Shown here: piece by piece, positions 34,265 through 42,322 of the stretch
How positions within the stretch are numbered: position 1 is the first letter of the stretch
How the letters are laid out: every line of letters starts with the position of its first letter
Assembly: GCA_934434555.1 (NCBI GenBank)
Contig: CAKRZX010000011.1
Coordinates: forward strand, 4,503 to 68,502
Direction: 5' to 3'
Length of the DNA: 64,000 bases
Source: an uncultured Clostridia bacterium
Lineage (GTDB): Bacteria > Bacillota > Clostridia > Christensenellales > QALW01
Notes under the pieces: generated by a model
Database searches by the model: none
What the model saw: only the letters and a program-made list of their open reading frames with translations
What the model was told of the DNA's origin: nothing
Position numbers and translations under genes: made by a program

Positions 34265-35011
34265 GTGAAAAAGTATATTTATGCCGTATGCGCGGTACTT
34301 TTGCTGGCAATAGTTATTGTTGAAACTGTGTTTATAAAAAAAGACATCACGGTTTTCGGCACAATGGGAAAGGAAAAACCCATATATTCGGTTGATACCG
34401 ACGAAAATAAGGTGGCAATCAGTTTTGACGCGGCGTGGGGTGCGGACAATACGCGGCGGCTTATGGACATCTGCGACAGTTACAACGTTAAAGCAACGTT
34501 TTTCCTTGTGGGATTCTGGATAGAAAATTATCCCGAAATGGTAAAGGAAATAAGCGATCGCGGGTTTGAAATAGGAAATCATTCCGAAAATCATCCCGAA
34601 ATGAGCAAACTGACAAAAGAGCAGATGATAAAGGAGATCGAAAGCGTGAATACCAGGGTGGAAACGCTAACGGGCAAGCGTCCGAAGGTGTTCCGTCCGC
34701 CATACGGCGATTATAACGACACTCTTGTGCTTACGCTTAAAGAACTCAATATGAATCCCGTGCAGTGGTCAATAGATTCTCTTGACTGGAAAGAACTCGG
34801 CAAAGAGGCACTTGTGAACCGTGTGCTTAAAAGCGTGAAAAACGGAGATATAATTCTTTGCCATAATAACGCCAGGTACACGCCCGACGCATTGCCCGAA
34901 ATACTTGAAACTTTGCAGCAGCGCGGGTTTACCGTGTGCCCCGTAAGCGAGGTTATTTACGGCGAAAACTATTCGGTGGATATGCAGGGAGTACAGCACA
35001 AATTGCCTTAA
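34265..35011 (+). CDS. pdaB: Polysaccharide deacetylase, PdaB-like sporulation type
   Basis: 248 residues, GTG with TGAGG 8 nt upstream. N-terminal membrane anchor (about 4-24), then a NodB domain: ISFDAAWGADNT (catalytic Asp), FEIGNHSENHPE (HxxxH metal site), FRPPYGDYN and DIILCHNN. PdaB-family proteins work on cortex peptidoglycan of spores; the overall pattern fits, including the DxxWG variant. Divergent from arsR-uvrC. Confidence 0.8.
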   Translation: MKKYIYAVCAVLLLAIVIVETVFIKKDITVFGTMGKEKPIYSVDTDENKVAISFDAAWGADNTRRLMDICDSYNVKATFFLVGFWIENYPEMVKEISDRGFEIGNHSENHPEMSKLTKEQMIKEIESVNTRVETLTGKRPKVFRPPYGDYNDTLVLTLKELNMNPVQWSIDSLDWKELGKEALVNRVLKSVKNGDIILCHNNARYTPDALPEILETLQQRGFTVCPVSEVIYGENYSVDMQGVQHKLP

Positions 35012-35142
35012 AATATTTCTTTGCAAAATTTCACAAAGCGCCCAAACGGGCAACACAATCATATTATAGAATATTTTTGTAATAAACAGAGGAACAGACG
35101 AATATATTAAACCGAAAATATATACATCAGGAGGAATTTATA

Positions 35143-35805
35143 ATGATTCAAGCGGAAAATAACAAGATTACTCTTTGCGGCACGGTTTGCGGTGATGCGG
35201 TTTTCAGCCACGAGGTATTCGGCGAAAAGTTTTATTGTCTTCAAATTGAAATAAAACGTATGTCGGGGCAGAGTGATATTCTGCCGGTAGTTATATCGGA
35301 ACGCCTTGCCGACATTGACGACCTTAAAACCGGTAAACGCATTCAGGTAGAGGGACAGTTGCGCAGTTACAACATTCTTACCGACCCGCAGAAGAGCAAA
35401 CTTCAATTACAGACCTTTGCCCGTGAAATCAAAGAGCCTGAAACCGAATATGACGTAAATAAGATTACACTTGACGGCTACATCTGCAAGCCGCCCATAT
35501 ATCGTGTTACCCCGTTTTCAAGGGAAATTGCGGATATTCTGCTTGCGGTAAATCGCGCCTACGGCAAGAGCGATTATATTCCGCTTATTTGCTGGGGCAG
35601 AGCGGCGAGGTATTGCCAGCAACTCAACGTAGGCGATAATATCGCTATTGAGGGCAGACTTCAAAGCAGAGAATATCAGAAGAAAATCGATGATGAAAAT
35701 GTTGTTACCAAGGTTGCATACGAGGTTTCCGTTGCGAAACTTGCGTATAAAGAGCCTGAAACGAAGGACACTGAACCGGAAGATAACAGCGAGAACGAAG
35801 AGTAA
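35143..35805 (+). CDS. Single-stranded DNA-binding-like protein with two OB folds
   Basis: 220 residues, ATG with AGGAGG 8 nt upstream. Residues ~5-98 and ~103-205 each read as an OB fold (ITLCGTVCGDAVFSHEVFG...RIQVEGQLRS and ITLDGYICKPPIYRVTPFSR...NIAIEGRLQS), and the tail is acidic (ETKDTEPEDNSENEE) but lacks the classic DDDIPF tip. A duplicated SSB relative rather than the replicative SSB. Function presumed ssDNA binding. Confidence 0.75.
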   Translation: MIQAENNKITLCGTVCGDAVFSHEVFGEKFYCLQIEIKRMSGQSDILPVVISERLADIDDLKTGKRIQVEGQLRSYNILTDPQKSKLQLQTFAREIKEPETEYDVNKITLDGYICKPPIYRVTPFSREIADILLAVNRAYGKSDYIPLICWGRAARYCQQLNVGDNIAIEGRLQSREYQKKIDDENVVTKVAYEVSVAKLAYKEPETKDTEPEDNSENEE

Positions 35806-35818
35806 ATTTATAAGATGC

Positions 35819-35852
35819 ACGGCGCGGGAGATGATTCCTGCGCCGTTTTTTT
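35819..35852 (+). terminator. Rho-independent terminator (ssb-like gene)
   Basis: ACGGCGC / GCGCCGT stem with a 14-nt loop and seven T's, 13 nt after the stop. Confidence 0.85.
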
Positions 35853-35856
35853 GATA

Positions 35857-35894
35857 CAAAAAAAGCGATACGAATTTCTCCGTATCGCTTTTAA
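35857..35894 (-). terminator. Rho-independent terminator (PEPCK)
   Basis: AAAAGCGATACG / CGTATCGCTTTT hairpin; read on the minus strand it is followed by a T-run and lies just past the PEPCK stop. It also works as a backstop on the plus strand. Confidence 0.85.
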
Positions 35895-35909
35895 GTATCT
35901 CAGCAAATA

Positions 35910-37685
35910 TTATTTTTCAAGATTCTCTTTAAGAGTTTTAAGTTCGCCTTGAAGTTCTGCGGGAACTCTGCCGAGTTTCGCATAATGCTCTTCAATGCCT
36001 TTAACTTCATCCTCCCAGAGAGCCTTGTCAACGTTCAGCAGACCTTCAACGGTTGCCTTGTCAATGTCAAGACCTTCGATGTTGATGTCCTCTGCCTTGG
36101 GAACAAAGCCGATAGGTGTTTCAACAGCGTCTGCCTTGCCTTCACAACGGGCAAGAATCCACATAAGAACACGCATATTGTCGCCGAATCCGCGCCAGAT
36201 GAAGTGTCCGTTATCATCGGTACGGAACCAGTTAACATTGAATATTTTGGGAGCCTTGTCGCCGAGTTTCTTGCCCATATCAAGCCAGTGAGCAAAGTAA
36301 TCGTTTGCATTGTAGCCGATAAAAGGAAGCATAGCCATGGGGTCGCGGCGAACAACGCCTACCGCACCTGCCGCCGCTGCGGTGGTTTCACTTGCCATTG
36401 TTGAGCCTACGAACACGCCGTGCTGCCATGAACGGGACTGATATACAAGCGGAGCGGTCTTTGCGCGTCTGCCGCCGAAGATAATAGCCGAAATCGGCAC
36501 ACCCTTGCCGGAATTGAATTCCGAAGAAATGCAGGGGCAGTTTACAGCGGGAGCCGTGAAACGGCTGTTGGGATGAGCCGCATATGTCGACTTGTCTTTC
36601 TTGTCGAACTTAGCGGGTGTCCAGTCGTTGCCTTTCCAGTCAATAAGATGTTCGGGCATTTCGTCGGTAAGACCTTCCCACCAAACGGTGTTGTCTTCGG
36701 GATTAAGCGCAACGTTTGTGAATATTGTATTCTTTCTTGTGCTTTCAAGCGCATTGTGGTTGCTGTGAGCGTTGGTTCCGGGAGCAACGCCGAAGAAACC
36801 GTTCTCGGGGTTGATAGCCCAAAGTCTGCCGTCGGGACCTATGCGCAGCCACGAAATATCGTCGCCTACGCACCATACTTTGTAGCCCTGTTTGCGATAG
36901 ATTTCCGGCGGGATAAGCATTGCCAGGTTCGTTTTACCGCAGGCAGAGGGGAACGCGGCACAGATATATTTGATATCGCCCTTGGGATCCTGAATACCGA
37001 GGATAAGCATATGCTCAGCCATCCAGCCCTCTTTGTTTGCAAGGTAGGAAGCGATACGGAGCGCAAAGCACTTTTTACCCAAAAGAACGTTTCCGCCGTA
37101 ACCGGAGTTGATGGACCAAATTGTATTGTCCTCGGGGAAGTGGCAGATGTATCTGTCCTCTTCGGAAAGCTGAGCCTTGGAGTGAAGACCCTTTACAAAG
37201 TCGCCGTCGCCAAGCTGGTCAAGTACGGCTTTGCCCATACGGGTCATAATAGCCATTGATACCACTACGTATATAGAGTCGGTAAGTTCAATACCGATTT
37301 TTGAAAACTCACTGCCTATGGGACCCATCGAATAGGGGATAACGTACATTGTGCGACCCTTCATTGAGCCGTCAAAAAGCTTACCAAGTTTATCATAGGC
37401 GTCCTTGGGAGCCATCCAGTTGTTTGTGGGACCTGCGCCGTCTTTATCGGTGGTGCAGATGAAAGTACGCTGTTCTACACGCGCAACGTCGTTAATAGCG
37501 GAGCGGTGAAGATAGCACCCGGGAAGTTTTTCTTCGTTTAACTTAATAAGTTCGCCGGTAGCAAGCGCCTCTTTACGAAGTGCTTCAAGTTGCTCTTCGG
37601 AGCCGTCAATCCACACGACTTTGTCGGGCTTGCAAAGCGCAGCCATTTGGTCAACCCAGTTAAGAAGTTTGATGTTCTTTGTCAT
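35910..37685 (-). CDS. pckG: Phosphoenolpyruvate carboxykinase (GTP)
   Basis: 591 residues from the ATG at 37685 (GGAGG upstream); a longer in-frame start reaches into the promoter and is rejected. Interconverts oxaloacetate + GTP and PEP + CO2 + GDP. FPSACGKTN (245-253) is the P-loop of the GTP type, followed by VWCVGDDISWLRIGPDG; GYGGNVLLGKKCFALR and FFGVAPGTN are also typical. Full length. In anaerobes it may run towards oxaloacetate. Single gene with its own promoter and terminator. Confidence 0.97.
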   Translation of the reverse strand: MTKNIKLLNWVDQMAALCKPDKVVWIDGSEEQLEALRKEALATGELIKLNEEKLPGCYLHRSAINDVARVEQRTFICTTDKDGAGPTNNWMAPKDAYDKLGKLFDGSMKGRTMYVIPYSMGPIGSEFSKIGIELTDSIYVVVSMAIMTRMGKAVLDQLGDGDFVKGLHSKAQLSEEDRYICHFPEDNTIWSINSGYGGNVLLGKKCFALRIASYLANKEGWMAEHMLILGIQDPKGDIKYICAAFPSACGKTNLAMLIPPEIYRKQGYKVWCVGDDISWLRIGPDGRLWAINPENGFFGVAPGTNAHSNHNALESTRKNTIFTNVALNPEDNTVWWEGLTDEMPEHLIDWKGNDWTPAKFDKKDKSTYAAHPNSRFTAPAVNCPCISSEFNSGKGVPISAIIFGGRRAKTAPLVYQSRSWQHGVFVGSTMASETTAAAAGAVGVVRRDPMAMLPFIGYNANDYFAHWLDMGKKLGDKAPKIFNVNWFRTDDNGHFIWRGFGDNMRVLMWILARCEGKADAVETPIGFVPKAEDINIEGLDIDKATVEGLLNVDKALWEDEVKGIEEHYAKLGRVPAELQGELKTLKENLEK

Positions 37686-37767
37686 AAAACTGCCTCCATA
37701 ATTTTTTAAGATTAAAGCGGGCGGATTTAGTATCAACCCAAACCTCGCCAATCTAATTTTCGATAAT

Positions 37768-37796
37768 ATTATAACGCTTAAATTGTTTTTTGGCAA
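37768..37796 (-). promoter_or_regulatory. Sigma-A promoter of PEPCK
   Basis: Minus strand TTGCCA (37791-37796), 17-bp spacer, TATAAT (37768-37773), about 80 nt before the PEPCK start. Confidence 0.75.
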
Positions 37797-37913
37797 CAGG
37801 AATTTTGACGATTTTTGAACCTTTCTGGTGCTTTTTATTCAAAATACACTTAAAAATCACCTGAATTTCAAATAAAATAAATGAATTTTGCAGGATTGAA
37901 AATTCAAAATTGC

Positions 37914-37955
37914 AAAAACGGCATAAACCGCCCCGTCAGGAACGGTTTATGCCGC
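37914..37955 (-). terminator. Rho-independent terminator (uppP)
   Basis: GGCATAAACCG / CGGTTTATGCC stem, followed on the minus strand by GTTTTTGC. Lies 28 nt past the uppP stop. Confidence 0.75.
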
Positions 37956-37982
37956 AAGTTTGCAGGAAAAAGCAAAAATCCG

Positions 37983-38810
37983 TCAGAAAACTATATGTGT
38001 CACGAACTTGTCAAGGCATACGAGGAATCCGAGAACAAATACATATACTGCAAAGGGCTTGAAAGATTTATCCGAAATAAGTTTAAGCATCCACTTTATT
38101 GCGGCATAGCCTACGATAAACGCCGTAACCGTACCGATAATAATGGGCAGAGGAGTAATTGCCACCGCTGCGGGTTCGCCGCGCTTTAATATAAGTTTAA
38201 GTACGTCCCAGCAGAAAGCACCGAGTATTGCGGGAATACTCATAAGAAATGAAAAGCGCGCAAGAAACTTTCTGTCGAGCCCGAAGAACACGCCGCCGGC
38301 AATGGTTGAACCGGAGCGGGAAACACCGGGAAGCGTTGCAAGCCCCTGAATACAGCCGATTTTAACGGCATCAAGGGGAGTAACATTATCAAGGTTCTTT
38401 TTTTGATGTTCTTTGGGAATAATCTCCATAGTGTAAAGCACAAGTCCCGTAATCATAAATCCGTAACCGAGGAACGCCGAAGAAAAATTATCGCTTAAAA
38501 CAACTTCAAGCAAAACGGCGATTATCACCGTGGGAATCGTTGCGGCGATAATAAGCAGCGTCATTTTTTGTTTCGGGTGGCGGATTATCGACCATATATC
38601 CTTGCGGAAAACGATAAAGACCGCTGCAAGCGTTCCGATATGAAGACATACGTCAAAAAGGCGGGGAAGACCGTCAAGGTTCATTGCCGCTTCGGCAACT
38701 TTAAGATGTCCGCTGCTGGAAATGGGCAAAAATTCAGCCAAGCCCTGCAATATTCCGAGAATCAGCGCCTGCCACCATGCCACGGTTTTTGTTAAAAGCA
38801 CAAAATTCAT
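37983..38810 (-). CDS. uppP: Undecaprenyl-diphosphatase
   Basis: 275 residues from the ATG at 38810 (GGAGG upstream); a longer in-frame start is possible but less likely. Polytopic membrane enzyme that dephosphorylates undecaprenyl pyrophosphate, recycling the cell-wall lipid carrier; also gives bacitracin tolerance. ILQGLAEFLPISSSGHL (~17-33) and TLPGVSRSGSTI are the catalytic (E/Q)xxxE and PGxSRSxxT blocks. Confidence 0.95.
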   Translation of the reverse strand: MNFVLLTKTVAWWQALILGILQGLAEFLPISSSGHLKVAEAAMNLDGLPRLFDVCLHIGTLAAVFIVFRKDIWSIIRHPKQKMTLLIIAATIPTVIIAVLLEVVLSDNFSSAFLGYGFMITGLVLYTMEIIPKEHQKKNLDNVTPLDAVKIGCIQGLATLPGVSRSGSTIAGGVFFGLDRKFLARFSFLMSIPAILGAFCWDVLKLILKRGEPAAVAITPLPIIIGTVTAFIVGYAAIKWMLKLISDKSFKPFAVYVFVLGFLVCLDKFVTHIVF

Positions 38811-38837
38811 TGTTTCACCTCCGTGTTTTTTACAGAC

Positions 38838-38868
38838 ATAGTATATCATACTATTGCCGTATTGTCGA
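38838..38868 (-). promoter_or_regulatory. Promoter of uppP with overlapping inverted repeat
   Basis: Minus strand TCGACA (38863-38868), 17-bp spacer, TATACT (38840-38845). The -10 lies inside the perfect palindrome ATAGTAT-ATC-ATACTAT (38838-38854), a possible repressor site. Confidence 0.6.
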
Positions 38869-38927
38869 AAAATATTTTGCTCGGAATAAAAATATATGAT
38901 AAAAAGCGAAAAAACAGAACAATTCGG

Positions 38928-38956
38928 TTGCTATTTTTCTTGAAATTAGTTATAAT
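38928..38956 (+). promoter_or_regulatory. Promoter of the Fe-S scaffold/GGGtGRT pair
   Basis: TTGCTA (38928-38933), 17-bp spacer, TATAAT (38951-38956), 38 nt before the start at 38994. Confidence 0.75.
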
Positions 38957-38993
38957 AGTTGCGGTAAATAAATTTTTAAGGAGGAAAATTTAT

Positions 38994-39686
38994 ATGCAAT
39001 ACTCAAATGAAGTTGAAGAAATGATGTGTGTTGCAAAGGGCGCTAAACACGAACCCGCTCCTATTCCCGAAGAAGGCAAATGGGTATGTTCCAAAGAAAT
39101 TAAGGACATTTCCGGTCTTACTCACGGCATAGGCTGGTGCGCACCTCAGCAGGGCACATGTAAACTTACCCTTAACGTTAAGGACGGTATTATTCAGGAG
39201 GCTCTTGTTGAAACAATCGGCTGCTCCGGTATGACACATTCTGCGGCTATGGCTGCGGAAATACTTCCGGGCAAAACCGTGCTTGAAGCGCTTAATACTG
39301 ACCTTGTTTGCGACGCAATCAACGTTGCAATGCGCGAACTTTTCCTGCAAATAGCCTACGGCAGAACACAGACTGCGTTCTCCGAGGGAGGACTTCCTAT
39401 CGGCGCAGGTATGGAGGACTTGGGCAAAGGTCTCCGTTCACAGGTAGGTACAATGTACTCAACAGCCGCAAAGGGCGTCAGATACCTTGAAATGGCCGAG
39501 GGCTACGTTCTTGAAGAAGGACTTGACGAAAACGGCGAAGTTATCGGCTACAAGTTTGTTCATTTAGGAAAAATGATGGAGGCTATCAAAAAGGGTGTTG
39601 ACCCCAAGGAAGCCTACGAGAAGAACATCGGTACGTACGGTCGCTTTGCCGATGCCAAAACTTATATCGACCCGAGAAAGAAATAA
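38994..39686 (+). CDS. Iron-sulfur cluster assembly scaffold-like protein (NifU N-terminal type)
   Basis: 230 residues from ATG 38994 (AAGGAGG 9 nt upstream); the longer frame upstream runs through the promoter and is rejected. Contains GWCAPQQGTCKLTL and VETIGCSGMTHSAAMAAE, a scaffold-type Cys arrangement like the IscU/NifU fold (GCxGxxxSxA), then a C-terminal region with AYGRTQTAF. It is the constant neighbour of GGGtGRT proteins in Clostridia. Exact role unproven. Confidence 0.75.
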   Translation: MQYSNEVEEMMCVAKGAKHEPAPIPEEGKWVCSKEIKDISGLTHGIGWCAPQQGTCKLTLNVKDGIIQEALVETIGCSGMTHSAAMAAEILPGKTVLEALNTDLVCDAINVAMRELFLQIAYGRTQTAFSEGGLPIGAGMEDLGKGLRSQVGTMYSTAAKGVRYLEMAEGYVLEEGLDENGEVIGYKFVHLGKMMEAIKKGVDPKEAYEKNIGTYGRFADAKTYIDPRKK

Positions 39687-39697
39687 GGAGGACATAG

Positions 39698-40702
39698 ATG
39701 ATGGCAAATTTCGAAAGTTATGAGAGAAGAATAGATCAGATCAATGTTGTCCTTAAAGAATACGGTTTTAAGGATCTGGACGAAGCAAAGGAGTTTGCAC
39801 TTTCAAAGGGTGTTGACGCTGAGGCTATCGTAAGGGACACACAGCCCATCGCATTTGAAAATGCTTGCTGGGCTTATACTCTGGGCGCTGCTCTTGCACT
39901 TAAAAAGGGCTGCAAAACCGCCGCGGAGGCTGCAAAGGAAATCGGTGTAGGCTTACAGGCATTCTGTATTCCCGGCTCCGTTGCCGACCAGCGTAAAGTA
40001 GGTCTGGGTCACGGCAATCTTGCTTCAATGCTGTTAAGCGAAGAAACAAAGTGCTTCTGCTTCCTTGCAGGTCACGAAAGTTTCGCTGCCGCAGAGGGTG
40101 CTATAAAGATCGCTCTTAACGCAAACAAAGTCCGCAAAGAACCTTTAAGGGTTATCCTTAACGGTCTTGGTAAAGACGCGGCTTATATCATCAGCCGTAT
40201 CAACGGTTTTACATATGTTGAAACCAAATACGATTATTATACCGGTAAACTGAACATCGTTTACGAGAAGGCATTTTCAACCGGCGACAGAGCAAAGGTT
40301 AAGTGCTACGGTGCCGATGATGTTTCAGAGGGCGTTGCAATTATGATTCACGAGGGCGTAGGCGTTTCCATCACCGGTAACTCCACCAATCCCACAAGAT
40401 TCCAGCACCCCGTTGCAGGCACTTACAAGAAATGGGCTGTTGAAAACGGCGTTAAGTATTTCTCCGTTGCTTCCGGCGGCGGCACGGGCAGAACACTTCA
40501 CCCCGATAACGTTGCGGCAGGTCCCGCATCTTACGGTATGACCGATACTATGGGCCGTATGCATTCCGACGCGCAGTTTGCAGGTTCGTCCTCCGTTCCC
40601 GCTCACGTTGAAATGATGGGTCTTATCGGCGCGGGCAACAACCCGATGGTAGGCATGAGCGTTGCTGTTGCAGTTGCTTGTGAAGAGGCTATGAAGAAGT
40701 AA
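39698..40702 (+). CDS. GGGtGRT protein
   Basis: 334 residues; starts ATGATG, so the true start may be 39701, with AGGAGG 6-9 nt upstream. Carries the name-giving VASGGGTGRTLHPDN in the last quarter, plus GLGHGNLASMLL and CFLAGHESFAAAEGA. A conserved family of anaerobes with no proven function, almost always beside an Fe-S scaffold-like gene as here (11-nt gap). Cytoplasmic. Confidence 0.85.
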   Translation: MMANFESYERRIDQINVVLKEYGFKDLDEAKEFALSKGVDAEAIVRDTQPIAFENACWAYTLGAALALKKGCKTAAEAAKEIGVGLQAFCIPGSVADQRKVGLGHGNLASMLLSEETKCFCFLAGHESFAAAEGAIKIALNANKVRKEPLRVILNGLGKDAAYIISRINGFTYVETKYDYYTGKLNIVYEKAFSTGDRAKVKCYGADDVSEGVAIMIHEGVGVSITGNSTNPTRFQHPVAGTYKKWAVENGVKYFSVASGGGTGRTLHPDNVAAGPASYGMTDTMGRMHSDAQFAGSSSVPAHVEMMGLIGAGNNPMVGMSVAVAVACEEAMKK

Positions 40703-40716
40703 TTCTTTATATAATT

Positions 40717-40752
40717 TAACCGCTCCGTTTGTTTTCGGAGCGGTTATTTTAT
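40717..40752. terminator. Bidirectional terminator between convergent genes
   Basis: AACCGCTCCG / CGGAGCGGTT stem with an 8-nt loop, A/T-rich on both sides; serves the GGGtGRT gene and the convergent metalloprotease gene. Confidence 0.85.
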
Positions 40753-41324
40753 TTCACGTAAAACGTCTGCTTGGGTCCCGTGTCGCGCATAAGAACCGTT
40801 TCGTCCTTAAAGCGGAACAAATAAAGAAATGCATCGTAAATATCGCCTGAGCACCCGCTTAAATGAAGCGAAAGAAGAATTAAGGAGTAAAGCTTATCCC
40901 AAGCGTCAGGCAGAAATATTGCGGGCAGAAGAAAAACAGGAATAAAAATAACAAACGGCGCAAGCAATGCAATAAGCGCAGTGCGGCGGTATACATAAAT
41001 GTTCGGAACGCCGCAGTATGCAACGCTCAGCGTCAATCCGAAAGTAAGTTTTTGCTTTGTCAGAATCTTATATGCCGCGCCATGCACAAGTTCGTGCAAA
41101 ACAATGTATAAAAGCATTGCAGCGATAAAAACAACAGCACGGGCAAGGCTGTAATTTTCAAAGAAATTCAAGGGGCGGACAATCAGGAACGAAAGATAAA
41201 TACAAATCGCAGCAACAGCGAATGCGGCAATATTCAAAAGCACTGCCGTTTTTTTGTTTTTAGCGTCAATTTCATAAATTGCATAATACCCCTCGGGCAA
41301 TTCTGATTCAAAAGTTCTTTTCAT
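40749..41324 (-). CDS. DUF3267-type membrane metalloprotease
   Basis: 191 residues. Four or so membrane segments with HELVHG near residue 78 (HExxH zinc site) inside one, and CSGDIYDAFLYLFRF near the C-terminus providing a conserved Asp that can serve as the third ligand. DUF3267 proteins are site-2-protease relatives of unknown substrate. Ends against a shared terminator; 11 nt after the histidine phosphatase gene. Confidence 0.8.
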   Translation of the reverse strand: MKRTFESELPEGYYAIYEIDAKNKKTAVLLNIAAFAVAAICIYLSFLIVRPLNFFENYSLARAVVFIAAMLLYIVLHELVHGAAYKILTKQKLTFGLTLSVAYCGVPNIYVYRRTALIALLAPFVIFIPVFLLPAIFLPDAWDKLYSLILLSLHLSGCSGDIYDAFLYLFRFKDETVLMRDTGPKQTFYVK

Positions 41325-41335
41325 AAATTCTCCTT

Positions 41336-42073
41336 TCAGCGGGATGTTTCGTGACGTTCGTCAAAGGCGGAGTAGTTTTCACAGAAGCGCGCATAGAATG
41401 AAGGCTCTTCATTGCCGGCGTAAAGATGTGATAGGTCGCCGAAGCTGCTGCACCTGAACGACGCAATACCCTGTTCGCGCTCTTCGGTTGCAAGTTCGGT
41501 AACGGAAGAGGGGAGTGCCACAAAACCCTGCCACAGCGCCATAGGCGAAATATTCAAAAGGTGCGAAAGCAGTACGCACTCAACGCCGAAATGGCAGAAC
41601 AGCGCTATTGTCTTTCGGTTTTCCTCCTTAACCGAAAAGTACGTGCCGGTATGAACATATCCGTGTCGGGCAAGAATTTCGTCAAGACCGCGGCAAACGG
41701 CGTCATATTTTTCTTTAACGTCGCCGCTTTTTATAAAGGGTGTTTCAGCCCAAGCGCGGCGGTCAAAATAATCCTCGTTGCGGCTTATAAACTCAGGCGT
41801 CCTGTCCCATGCATAAGTTTCTTTTCCCGTGTCGGTATTTATCGCCACACCGTCAAATTCCCTTAACCACGGGCAGATTTCCGCATGTTTCCCCAAGGCT
41901 TCCAGGGTGGGCTTTGCAGTGTCTTTTGCTCTTCCCAAAGGGGAAGTGTAAAAAAAATCGATTTCCCGCTTTATAAGGCGCTGTTTTAACAGTTCTGCTT
42001 CTCTCCAACCCTTTTCGGTAAGCGAATCTATTGAATAATCCGGTTCCGCGTGGCGTATAATAAGTAACTTCAT
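41336..42073 (-). CDS. Histidine phosphatase (phosphoglycerate mutase-like) family protein
   Basis: 245 residues from the ATG at 42073 (AAGGAG upstream). LLIIRHAEPDY (catalytic RHxE with His8), YTSPLGRAKDTA (second Arg), LREFDGV, and ALFCHFGVECVLLSH (second catalytic His). Removes phosphate from an unknown small substrate; ~245 residues is somewhat longer than PhoE-type members. Cytoplasmic. Confidence 0.85.
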   Translation of the reverse strand: MKLLIIRHAEPDYSIDSLTEKGWREAELLKQRLIKREIDFFYTSPLGRAKDTAKPTLEALGKHAEICPWLREFDGVAINTDTGKETYAWDRTPEFISRNEDYFDRRAWAETPFIKSGDVKEKYDAVCRGLDEILARHGYVHTGTYFSVKEENRKTIALFCHFGVECVLLSHLLNISPMALWQGFVALPSSVTELATEEREQGIASFRCSSFGDLSHLYAGNEEPSFYARFCENYSAFDERHETSR

Positions 42074-42146
42074 AATATCAAATCTCCTTATAAGATATTC
42101 TATCACATTCTTTTCTTTTGCACAAGTTGTTTACAGAGCAGTAATT

Positions 42147-42175
42147 GACAAAAGTCCGAAATCGTACTATTGTAT
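42147..42175 (+). promoter_or_regulatory. Promoter-like site before a very short ORF
   Basis: TTGACA followed after 17 bp by TATTGT. The -35 is consensus, the -10 weak. About 30 nt downstream lies a well-spaced ribosome site and a 17-codon ORF. Confidence 0.4.
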
Positions 42176-42206
42176 CCGCTGTTAAATTGAAATCCAAGGA
42201 GAAAAT

Positions 42207-42260
42207 ATGAAACAGTTCAGTTCAAAAGACACGCGGCGGTTACGCTGCTTTTCCTGCTGA
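42207..42260 (+). CDS. 17-residue ORF in its own small transcription unit
   Basis: MKQFSSKDTRRLRCFSC, preceded by AAGGAG and followed within 25 nt by a strong bidirectional hairpin. It could be the stump of a deleted gene or a tiny peptide. No homologue recognised. Confidence 0.25.
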   Translation: MKQFSSKDTRRLRCFSC

Positions 42261-42283
42261 TAAAGCGGAAAAAGTACGGATAA

Positions 42284-42322
42284 TAAAAAATGCTTTCGGC
42301 GTGAAAACCGAAAGCATTTTCT
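42284..42322. terminator. Bidirectional terminator
   Basis: AAAATGCTTTCGG / CCGAAAGCATTTT stem with an 8-nt loop, A-run left and T-run right. Ends the surface-protein gene on the minus strand and the short unit on the plus strand. Confidence 0.85.

Noticed and set aside
36573..37259. Plus-strand ORF of 228 codons across the PEPCK gene
   Set aside because: It is the antisense shadow of a well-conserved enzyme gene, with no ribosome site or family match.
37686..37796. 37-residue N-terminal extension of PEPCK
   Set aside because: It spans the -10 and -35 boxes; the family start MTKNIKLLNW has its own ribosome site.
38823..38993. N-terminal extension of the Fe-S scaffold gene
   Set aside because: The extension would be translated through the sigma-A promoter; AAGGAGG and the family start are at 38994.
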